A DNA stretch of 64,000 nt, from positions 62,001-126,000 of the forward strand of contig MU385917.1 in the NCBI GenBank assembly GCA_022497145.1. Direction: 5' to 3'. Shown piece after piece: positions 53,701-64,000 of the stretch. Position numbers and translations under genes: made by a program. Each line of letters opens with the position of its first letter. Position 1 is the stretch's first letter. This DNA is from Rostrohypoxylon terebratum (Eukaryota; Ascomycota; Sordariomycetes; Xylariales; Hypoxylaceae). The notes under the pieces were generated by a model, which saw only the letters and a program-made list of their open reading frames with translations, searched no databases and was not told where the DNA came from.

Positions 53701-56197
53701 GGAATTCAAGATGAACTCCGAGAAACTCGAGGACATGTTTCAACTTCCGCTCAACCTCGGTCGTATCATTGAGTCGTCTAAGAAGACTCTCAAGGTCGAT
53801 GATGCTAAGCGAAGCGACCTTTCTCCCCAAGACGTCATACCTGTTGTGAGGGATCTAGTCAGTAAGCTGGTCATGGTTCGCGGCGAGGATAAGGTTTCAG
53901 TTGAGGCGAACGATAACGCAACGAAGCTATTCAAAGCCCTCGTGCGTTCGCGATTAGCATTCAAACAGCTTGCAGTCCGGCATAGGCTTAACAAGTTGGC
54001 TTTCCGACACGTTGTGGGCGAATTAGAAACGCGTTGGGCCAAGGCAGCCGTGAGCCCTGGTGAAATGTGCGGTGCGATTGCAGCACAGTCAATCGGAGAG
54101 CCTGCAACGCAGATGACTCTAAACACTTTCCATTTCACCGGTATCTCTTCGAAGAACGTCACCCTTGGTGTGCCCCGTCTCAAGGAAATTCTTAACGTTG
54201 CCAGCAACATCAAGACACCTTCTATGCTGGTGTACTTGGATGGTTCAACGACTCAGGAGCACGCGAAGACGCTCCGTAGTGTAGTTGAGCACACCAACCT
54301 GCGCTCAGTCACGGCAATGACGGAAATCTACTACGATCCTGAGATCGATTCTACACAAATCCCAGAGGATGAAGATTTCGTCACGTCTTACTTCTTGCTG
54401 CCTGACGATAGTATGCCAGACCAGGATCGGCAATCACGATGGCTCCTTCGTTTCGTGTTGGACCGACAGAAGATGCTTGATAAAGGTCTCACTGTTGAAG
54501 ACGTTGCTATCCGTCTTCGGGAAGAGTATCCCAGTGATTTGGCCGTCATCTGCAGTGACAACAACGCAGATCAACAAGTGATTCGCATACGTCCGATGCC
54601 TGAAGATAAGGATGACGCAGAAAAGAGTATCGAAGATGATGTGATGCTTAAGCGGCTAGGTGAACATCTTTTAGAGAATCTAACTCTGAGAGGAATCAAG
54701 GGAATCGAGCGAGCCTTCCTCAACAAGGGAACCCGAATTGCGGTCGATAGCTCAGGTGCCTTGATTCAGGCCAAGGACAATCCTTTATGTGAAGAATGGT
54801 ATCTCGATACCCAGGGCACCGCCCTTCGGGAGGTCCTAGCAATTCCTGGTGTAGACTCAAGACGTACCACCACAAACGACTTGTGGCAAACAGTCGACGT
54901 TTTTGGCATTGAAGCCGCACGTCTTTCGCTTCTCAACGAATTGAGACGTGTTTTAGCCTTCGACGGTTCATACGTCAATGAGCGACATCTTGCTCTGCTC
55001 GTCGATGTCATGACATACCGAGGTAGCATTGCCGCTGTCACTCGTCATGGTATTAATCGAGCTGACACCGGAGCTCTGATGAGATGTTCATTCGAAGAAA
55101 CAGTCGAAATTCTTCTAGAAGCAGCCGCTATGGGCGAGCTGGACGACTGCAGAGGTATATCAGAAAACGTTATGCTGGGTCAACTTGCCCCCATGGGTAC
55201 TGGTCACATGGACATCCTCCTAGATCCCAAGATGCTAGAGACTGTGATTTCAGACAACTCCAGAATGGGTTTGATGCCTGGCATGACTGTTAAGGGAAGT
55301 CCAATGGAAGGCGCAGCAACCCCTTACGATACCGGATCACCAATGGGAGATTCCGGCTACGGAATTTCCCTCGCCTCGCCGTCGATGGGAGCAGGTAATT
55401 TCTCGCCAATCGTTGGAACTGGGTCCGATTCGCCTTCAGGTTTCGGAACAGAGTATGGAGGTTTCGGCAGTGCAAGCCCGTACGGCGGACGAAGCCCTGG
55501 TGCTACCAGTCCATTCTCCGGCGGCACATCTCCTACGTCGCCTTTCAGCAGCTACAATAGCGGAGGTTACTCGCCTACTTCGCCGGGCGGCAGCTATTCG
55601 CCTACGTCTCCCATGATGGGAACTCGTTACGACAGTTCGCCTCGGTTCAGCCCGAGCTCCCCATCGTTCTCCCCAACATCGCCTCAGTTTAGAGGTGCGG
55701 GCGCAACAAGCCCCTCTTACAGTCCTACCTCACCTACTTACTCGCCCACATCGCCTTCATCCCCAAGACATTATTCTCCTACCTCCCCGAGTATGAACTC
55801 GCCTACTTCTCCAAATTACTCTCCTCAGAGTCCCACATACACGCCCACCTCACCGAACACTCATATGGGGGTCACCTCGCCTACCTTCTCCCCTGTTTCG
55901 CCGAACTATTCTCCGACCTCGCCCATGTCATACTCACCTACAAGTCCGCACTATGGAGGTGGCAGAGCACAGCAGTCACCGACGAGTCCTTTATACTCGC
56001 CTACGGTTTGTTCTAACCCGCCAGCCCCATGATTTTCGCTTGCTAATATTACCTATAGTCTCCGACGTATTCACCTAAGGACCCTGGCGCCGGAGGTAGC
56101 ACCAGTCCGAAGTAGTACGTATAGACATCCCTACGTTGAGTTCATGACGATACTAACCGATCACTACAGCTCTCCAACTTCTCCTAAGAACGATTAA
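50749..56197 (+). CDS. RPB1: RNA polymerase II largest subunit RPB1
   Basis: Four exons (50749..51105, 51167..56005, 56059..56114, 56170..56197) join to 1759 residues. The N-terminal zinc-binding region has CATCQEGMNECPGHWGH. The catalytic metal motif is NADFDGDEMNLHVPQ near residue 491. The trigger-loop region MTLNTFHFTGISSKNVTLGVPR is near residue 1095. From about residue 1460 the chain becomes Gly/Ser-rich and then the CTD: nine YSPTSP cores, only two full YSPTSPS, with many degenerate spacers (SPSSPSFSP, YTPTSP, TSPFSGG). The last two introns fall inside the CTD; the second joins AAG-TA to C-TCT, giving KYSPTSPKND at the end. Without these splices the frame stops early. The catalytic core is very strongly conserved. 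Confidence 0.97.
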
Positions 56198-57174
56198 TTC
56201 GGGCTTGCATATCATTCATCTGGCGTTCTGCATAATCTTCATATACTCACTCGGGAGTTGATACTCCTTTTATTCTGCCTTCACGTTTTTACTTGACCTC
56301 AATAAGAGGCATAATGCATTATCAAGGAGACATTTGGAGCTTTGACATCGACACAAGACTAGAGAGAAAAGACACATCCCCCAAAAGTTTTAGGCGAACG
56401 GGCAATGGTTTTTCTTATCTTCTTCTCTGGTTTACGGTGTACATTTACCATAAGAGGCAGGATTGATTTACGCATTCTCGTGTTTTTGCTTGATTCATCC
56501 CCCCTTACGCGAACAAAGGGCGGCAGATTGACATTACGCCGTGAGGCAAATTCTTTTTGGTCGTCTAGGGAGGGCTCAGTGGGAGAGACGATGACGAGAC
56601 GAGAAGCTTACGATGTGGGTTGAGTCACAGTAATCGGACGGGCATAATAGGGCCGGCAGCTACACTCCAGATAGTGATAAATGCGAGGTTCTTTTTTTTA
56701 CCCGTTACCCGTTACCCGGAATGAAAGGTTTGTAATATTACAGTATACACGTGCTATGCAGGCGTAGTCCACGTACATCTCTCAGATGCCTCACACCTCT
56801 GGATCATGATTTCGAGGGAGTTCGAGTAGGTCGGATGAATAAAATAGCCACGGTAATTAAAATGACCGGTATGATAGTAGTTTAATAAAAAAAATGTACC
56901 TATATTAAATTTTGCCAGTACCTACCTAGGTCCTAGGTCCTACATAGACGCCGGACTTATTATCCAGTTCGATGTTTGGTGGTTTTTAAGATTACTCAGG
57001 TAGCTATCCGCCTCCGGTACGTATATCATGTAAGCTGCCCTGCGAATCTCACATGGGCGGCGTTTTTGGTGGAATTGCGTAATTACGGATGTATATCTCC
57101 AGGAGGAGGCTTTTCTTTTTTTCGGAGCTTGCCGTGGATGTACTGGAAACTTACGGGATACCTGCTTCGCTAAC

Positions 57175-57188
57175 TACCTACCTACCTA

Positions 57189-57244
<56 letters not shown>
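57175..57244 (+). repeat. (CCTA)n(CCTG)n tetranucleotide microsatellite
   Basis: About four CCTA units run into about fourteen uninterrupted CCTG units. The CCTA part matches the CCTA-rich intergenic repeats found elsewhere in the window, so CCTG probably arose by A-to-G change and expansion of the same seed. Confidence 0.9.
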
Positions 57245-59073
57245 ACTTATTTGCCGGAGTGGATAGCTATGTGACGTGGTATTGTGAGATCCATCGATAC
57301 TAGGTAGGTACTGCCGTCATCTAGATTTGGGGGCCGCTCGTTTCAAAGGGTCTCCGCATGGCTATCCGTCACGCCGCGGTGCTGAGCTATCTACCTGCCT
57401 AGAATGGAGGAAAGTCGGTAGACCTAGGTCGGTAAGGAGGTACCAGGAACAGTTATTCCCCAAGCTTGATTATCTCATTTTCCATACGTGCGTAGGTATT
57501 TTCCTTTTCTCGCATGCGGTTCAGCTACGGGGATTGGCGGAAGATTGGCGGGGTGGCGAGTTGCCTTTTTCTTTTCTTTTTCCATGGCTTGCTGCGTTTT
57601 GTAATTAAGTCCGGACCAGCCTCCAATTTGGCCGGTGTTAGTCAGAAATGGTTCGGTCTGAAGAGTGGGATTTTCTTTTCTATTTCCATGTGGTGAGCGC
57701 ACGTTTCACGATTTTCCGGTACCCGGTTCGATCCAATGTATGTCATATTAGCTAGGTACCTACCCAGGTAGGTAGGTAGTTACAAGGTAGGGTATGATAG
57801 GATAGGTGTGATGTAGGCCGTGTAGGCACAGATGTAAGACGTAGGTGGCGGCCGGCGCCTAAAGGTCCTTCGGCCTGCCCTGGACACGCAGCTTAGTCCG
57901 GCCACATGGCGTTCCACGTGAGCGTGAAACCTACCGCTTCTGTGCGACAATAACCTTGTTTAAAAAAAGACATGAATGTCATGGGTGTTGCTCGGTTCTC
58001 ACATGGCAGATCGCATCCTACTCCCTTCGGGGATGCGGAATAGATCGTTTTTTCCCGGCCCCCAAATCGAGGTGGATCGTCTGCGGGCTGGAACTCTTCT
58101 TCTTCTTGGCGGTTCCTAATGTGAGATTCGCTGAGACGCGTCGGGATTGGTCTAGGGCTTTGGGATCTGGGGTCGTAAGGCTGGAGTGGTGGTGAGGCTA
58201 GGATATGAATCCCTCGCGGTAGTTGCGACAGCCCTACGAGATGATACCTGTTGTTGGTGGGTCTAGGAAGCGAGGCTTATCGTACAATGTCATGTAGATA
58301 CGTTCGTATTAGTATGTGGGTATGTATGCAATTCCCGACAGCTAGAATCCGCCGAATAGATTGATCGAGCCTAGTGACAATTATAGTATATCGTGACTAA
58401 ATCGTTCATCACGTTAGCCAAGTCAACTAACAGATCGTGTTCGACGGGAAACAGCTTTCCGGTAGCTTGGTCTGTATATTAGATTCGAGTGCTTTTCTTA
58501 GTGGACATGTTAGCGGGATGTCCGCCCTGTGGTTAAGTTTCACCTTACTCATATGTCGAAATTTCCCTTGGGGCTACTTTACTGCTAAAGGTATGATGCT
58601 GCGTTCATAAGGTACGCCAGTAGCTAAGCTAAGTTTCTTCATCCATGATGTTTCAAGATGGGTGAGCGCCGGAACCATGCATGGCGCTGATCTAGATCTG
58701 GGGTCATAGTTTAAACTCCTGTACTTTTCACGCTGAGTTAGTTAACTTAATGCATGTGTTGTGTTCCATGAGATGCAAACTTGATCAGCGGCGCAGCAAT
58801 AGTAAGGCTTATATAGAAGGATTCAACCTACAGGAGTATTAACACACTCCTAGAGTACCCATAGATAAGTCCTAGGTATGCCCATGCTAAAATTGCATGT
58901 CAGATAAGGTATATAGTTGATGACAAGGAAATAAAGATTAGAATACTTCCTAAAATTCTTCTGCGAATCCTTCGCCGACGTTCATGTTTATGTATCGTCC
59001 GATATGGTGTCGGGCAGATCGATGTTGCCTTTACAAGCATTACCAATCATATATCGCCGCAATTCCCGTTTGG

Positions 59074-60450
59074 TCAGCTCGAAGGCATAGCCAGATAGCT
59101 GGACTTCATCGTCGACGATACAGCATGACCGCGTGTGGCGTTGAGGGTGTTAACTTCTTCTATGCAGTAAGATCTAGTACCTGAGTCCTTGATAGGTCCC
59201 ACATGAGGATTGGATGCCTGTGCCTGCATATGGCCGAGAGGAAGGATTGCTTCGATCTTCGGAGGTCCTTCGGAGGTTTCGAGATCTGCAAACATGGCTT
59301 ATTTCTAGTTAAAAACACTCGAAGGAAAATATACTAGTATATGATCTCGGGTTATAAATTTTCTGAGGGATTGTTAGATGTTTACGCAAATGAAGCATCT
59401 TACCAACCTCACATCCGATAAACAACCTCAGTAATGAACGTCCGTCGTTCCAAATCATCGCGCGGATATTCTGGTTGGTATACGTGAGCCGATTATCATT
59501 TGTACCTTGTAATGTACCTAACGAAACTGCATGTTGATCAATACGGTAGATAGATCGATATAGGCCATACAGCTTGCTACGGAATTTCAAGGTAATTAGT
59601 ATAGCCATAATACCCTCTGTAATATTGAGCTAAAGATAATGGGAAAGACCAGATATTGGACAGGACAGGTGAAAAGAGGGATGGCTTTGAAGTGACCTAA
59701 GCGAATTCGCCCGCTAGGCTTTTCGCATAATTTAACCACCACACAAGAAATATTGTTAAAGGGGTATTGTGAATATATGAAGGCAAGCTTCCCAAAAGCT
59801 CAGACAAGAAGGCCTTTCGGAAGTGAATTTAATGAAAATCACAGACAAACTAGGGTAGTGGGAAGAGGATTCAGAACAGTTTCTTCCGAATCGAAGCCAA
59901 ACTTTCAAATCAGTTGATAGTGAAAGCACATGCGGCAGGGGTAGATGTAGATAGAAATATGTCAAGCTAGATATTTCCGCAAGATAACGTCTGTCTAGAC
60001 ACTCTGACTGTCAAAGTGTCATGCCAGGAAAAATTCTCCTAGCCAACCATAGAAGTTGGACGGGTCGAGAAATTCTTGGACATTGAGTCACCTTGACACA
60101 TGATGGTCAAGTTCGATAGGAGTAGTGAAGCTCGCCAAGAAAGCTTGCCCATAAAGTACGATGGTGGATACGAGGTTTGTCAAAAGTAACTTGTCTTCCA
60201 ATTAGTTTAGGAAAGTGAGCTCAGGTAATGTAACTTCGGAAGTGATAAGAGCATCGGCAGAGATATCTAGCGGCTGTTGTAAAACCTCAAACGAGAGATC
60301 CTGCCTTATTCGATACCACGCCAAGTTGAGTGACAGTGCTGTGTCAATGTGCAGTTGTACCGTGACACAACACCATACATAGATTATGCGGTAGGGTATC
60401 GTCGGCAACGAAGACACCATGCTGACGAATCGGAGAGATAGTAGAGACAA
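59074..60450 (-). pseudogene. Possible decayed or multi-intron gene, unknown family
   Basis: Reading down the minus strand, one frame from 60450 gives protein-like sequence past stop codons. It runs SEVTLPELTFLN, stop, LEDKLLLTNLVSTIVLYGQA, then LASFTTPIELDHHVSR, stop, LNVQEFLDPSNFYGWLGEFF. Stops are TAA and TGA, both reachable by C-to-T change from CAA and CGA. A GTGACT donor also overlaps the second stop, so a spliced gene is possible. Further on, a two-exon reading (59608 down to 59074, joined at GTAAGA and TTTGCAG) gives IWNDGRSLLRLFIGCEV followed by DLETSEGPPKIEAIL. Frames differ between the parts. No family recognised. This may be a relic or chance. Confidence 0.3.
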
Positions 60451-63400
60451 CTCGAAGCAAAATGTAGAAATTGTCTGTCAGGGAACTAGTGTCTCAGGAC
60501 AAGTAGGTTGCCTAGTGGGTAGATTCTGGAAAAGGTGTCCTACCACATGATTGACTCGTCAGGCGGCTTGGTGTTGATACGGTGTTATAATGGTATGGTG
60601 CTATGATGCTACGGGTATGGCGAATAATTAGGTTGACAGATGTTGTGAAATGACCGCCGTCATCATGATCGTCGATCGTTGGTAGTCAAACGCGCGCCAG
60701 TCTAAGCCCGCTCCAGACCGGCCAATGAGGTTGTGGACGGCGCTTCACGCGATTGTGGAACTTGTACCTGCCTACCTAGGACCTAGGTAGATAATTCTAC
60801 GGTTCCCCTTTGCTTCCTTGAACCCTGCCCCCGCCTAGGTGCACGAGGGAAAAGAGAACTTCCCCGGGTGCCTGGGTGCAACCTTGGAACCCTAAAGCTA
60901 AACAGGAAAGCCTGGCTTTCGGTTGGACGCCCTATAGCTTCTGATACAAGGCTGACAGGGCGAGGTCGATGATCTTAGATTGTAGGGGAACCCTAATGTG
61001 ACTTCACATAGTGCACTTGACCAATCCGCAATCTCGGCTGCTCTTTGCCTACGGTGCTCCTGTAAAATTAATATGAAAATCGGTATGACCTGAGGATTTT
61101 GGGGCTTTGGCCATATCAATTACCTATATGTCAGAAATTAGTCTTAGGTAGTCCTGTAGTCCTGAAAGGTCAGTTGTTGATGTTGGTAGTCTCCACGTTC
61201 ATCTGGTAGGCATCATCGTGGAAGCCCTGGTTTATATTATTGGTGACAGACACGCCGTAGCCGCCGGACATGTTTTGACTACTTGCTAGTCATCCTGAGA
61301 TTGCAAGGTTGCTGCATGAAACGATGATAACTGCAGGGGAAATGACAACTCTCTTCTATCGGGATAGATTAACCAGGTTTAACGAGAAGAGACCCATTCT
61401 AGCCGATTTATGACGGATATGTTGTTGGTAACGACGGAACAGATAAAGGTTTTCATCTTCGTCGCAAAAGGTCCCTAGGAAGAAGTAGAGGTATAGGATT
61501 ATTACTACCTGTTTGTAATGCCTTGACACTTGTAATTTGTAACCAACCCTTGCTTAGCCTATGCGACATTGTTCCTAAGGCTGCTATTCTCGACAGCCCC
61601 CGACGTTGGTGGTTCACGAAGATACCCGTGACCGGAGATTTAATGTGAGCCGTGCCCACTCGCGGAGTAAATTCGAGGATGAAAGCACTATTACTTGTCA
61701 ACTATTGATTTGCTAGTCTACTTGAATTCGACTAGGCGAATAGGCCATTTGTGTCGTCAATCGTCGGTCTAACGTTTCGCTTTGTTCGGTGAACACATCG
61801 CGCCAATTGTATTTGTAGACGCAGTTCTCCGCGGTAGGTAATTTTTTGATGCCTACCTACCTAGTAGGCTTGGGCTGGAAAAGTTGAATAGCTCCGAGGG
61901 TAGCAACGCTAGGTTGCATGAGAGGTAGCAGCGGCTTGTTATGGTTGTACAACATTGGCAATGGAATGCCTGGCCTCAGTATACCTACCTAATAGGTACC
62001 GAAGAATGCAAGAAGGACGTAAGAGGAAATTGGTACGGGGAGACAGGTGTAGGTTGCCTCGGAAATGACAGCGGAAAGCTCGTAAGATGCTGTGTAATCC
62101 AAAGTTGTATGGGTTCCAGGTTCCAAGTTGTATGGTGAATAAAACACGATAAATGGTTATATCGTATCTGCCGCTTCCGGGACCGGGCCGCACAACGGGC
62201 CAACGCGCATTTTGACGATGGCGCGGCTTTGAGCGAGTAAAAATCCAGTCTCGCCCGTGAGCCCTCCCCTAAGCTCCACCAGCCGCAACCCGATCCGGAA
62301 AGGTTGACAAGTTAGGGAAGCAAGAAATGAGATGGCAACGCGATGGCAACAAGCATCAAACTAGACGGTCGTCGGGCCGAAGGATATGCTTGATGGCGAA
62401 GTCATGTTGCTAAGCGCGAAATCCAGAGAGTTGTAGCCGGTGCAGGGTTCCAAGGTTGCTATTGGTTAATGAACCGCGTTGAGAGAGGGCCATGCTAAAT
62501 ACGTGACTAGTAATCCGAATGCGGATCACGAGTCTGTCCGAATTAGTGTTCTAAAGACTAGTTGTAGCCCTTCTTTACTAGGGGCGAAAACGCATGTTTG
62601 ATGATGGGTTGGATGGATGGATGAGATGGGTGGAGGGCGATTGGATAGGTGGGTGTGTGGATGTGTGGGGGAAACAGAGATGAGGGAAAGGTGGGAAAGG
62701 TGGGAGAAAAAAAACGAGATATGATGGACCCATCCGAACGACCCCCTCGGTTCTATTTACATATCCTTCTAAGCACGTTGATCAATTATATACATTCACA
62801 TAAGCAGGATGTCTCAGATCTTTCACGCCTGTTGTATGAATATATGTATATACTGCGTATGCGCCTAAAGTACCTAAGTATACATTGTACCTATATACCA
62901 ACTAGTACCTAGTAGGTACCATACACATGGAGGTATTAGTACTGGCTACCAGGTACCTACGCAGAGTTCGCCTTTGGATTGTATTGTACCTTTACGGGTA
63001 CTGCACTTTAATTACCTAATACCTACCTAGTAGTAACTACCTAGTACCTGAAGTGTCTCTTGAAGAAACATTGAAATTCCTACAGATATCCATCAAAAAG
63101 GCTACATAGTGCTTGCCAAAATTCTCTGCTGTCAAGAAAACACTTAAAGATATATAAGAAAAGCATTTTCTAATTCAAGCGCAGTACCCACGGCCGGCGA
63201 GCTCTTGCGCAGCCAGTACTAGTAACATTAATGACTTCCACAGCTTCATGTACATGGACGGTACTACCTTCTACATATGTGACCACACAAAGTACTTCCC
63301 TTCTAATATGGATGCGACTACTATTAATTAAAAGGTTTAGGTGCCAGGTGGCCACCACCTCTCCGGACAAGCAACGCAAGGGATAACCTTGAAAGCTACC

Positions 63401-64000
63401 GAGCTGCGAAGCATTCATCATATATAGAGCAACTACCTAATCTGGGTTAGGTGATCGATTGACGCCCGACAGAGCCCTGAAGTAGCAACCGCCCTTAATA
63501 CATACCTACCCAACTACTGAGGTGGTAGCTATTAATGATTTTTATAACACCCCTATCCCGTTAATCACATGATATCAGATAGCTGCGAGTATTTTTTGTT
63601 ATCTGCAATTCTGTCGAAGGGCTCAGACATCGTAGGATTTATTCTATTGCGGCGCAATCTTCGCGACATTAGTTCTTATCATCGTTTCCAGGTAATCTGT
63701 TTCGTGTTGGCCACCAACGAAGTTTTGTTAGTCTTATGGTCTTCAAGGACCCGCGTTTTGCAACCCAACTGGCAGAGTGTGCGTCTCTTTTTTCTCTAGA
63801 AGGAATGATGTGTCCTCTGCCTTGCATTGATTACCTGTGCCTCCGTTCGGGTAGATGCTTCTGACCGCGGAAGTGGCCGTTCAACCTCCTTTCCGTATGC
63901 TACCGTACGGCAGGTCAAGCTGTGTCACGTCTCACCACGACTTGGTTCAATGTTGTTAGCCGTTTTTTGCCATGCCGTTTGACGCAAATTTCGGTGAACA

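Larger units (their letters stand above)
56198..64000. other. Gene-poor right flank, 7.8 kb
   Basis: No confident gene. The stretch holds scattered CCTAGGTCCTAGG and GGTAGGTAGGTA palindromic repeats (56922, 57750, 60770, 61850, 62880-63050), a CCTG microsatellite and a possible decayed gene (listed separately). Short open frames, including a minus-strand frame at 63170-63421, have no recognisable content. Confidence 0.5.

Noticed and set aside
57089..57274. 61-codon frame with ACLP repeats
   Set aside because: It is only the translation of the CCTG microsatellite.

Overview
The window is nuclear DNA of a filamentous ascomycete (Pezizomycotina). Short introns of about 47 to 119 nt with GT..AG ends and CTAAC-type branch sites, ascomycete-specific protein families, low repeat content and long intergenic spacers all fit. 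A sordariomycete is most likely. The dispersed ACCTAGGT-type intergenic palindromes are suggestive, but I cannot place the genus. I rebuilt gene models by reading frame and splice signals. No tRNA, rRNA, CRISPR or intact transposon was found.

Layout. 1-7.6 kb: a PSR1-type membrane-associated phosphatase (minus strand) beside a long repeat-rich spacer. 7.6-10.1 kb: a peroxisomal ABCD half-transporter. 10.5-16.7 kb: a block of orphan genes. It holds a small secreted protein, a divergent pair of unrecognised membrane-type proteins (one with an internal 99-bp duplication, one with a glycine-zipper core) and a Cys-rich protein with LPxY motifs. 16.9-24.3 kb: a metabolic block with a zinc-independent MDR oxidoreductase, a choline/GABA-type APC permease and a secreted GH5 beta-mannanase. 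24.9-38.6 kb: an IQ-motif protein, a SAS4-domain protein, TAF2 and a CDC26-like APC/C subunit. 39.4-44.5 kb: an intracellular GH78 alpha-L-rhamnosidase divergent from an MFS sugar transporter that carries one in-frame stop. 45.3-49.6 kb: a TMA23-like nucleolar protein, a possible 59-residue membrane microprotein, THG1 (eight exons) and SWD1. 50.7-56.2 kb: RPB1 of RNA polymerase II. 56.2-64.0 kb: a gene-poor flank with microsatellites and a possible decayed gene.

How genes work together. TAF2, SAS4, SWD1 and RPB1 all act in RNA polymerase II transcription or chromatin, but they are spread over 28 kb with separate promoters, so this is housekeeping neighbourhood rather than an operon-like cluster. 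The rhamnosidase and sugar transporter share a 515-bp divergent promoter and look like a rhamnoside-use pair whose transporter is now interrupted. The most plausible undescribed material is the 12.1-15.4 kb divergent membrane-protein pair and its orphan neighbours. This is inference from architecture only; no function can be assigned from sequence reading.
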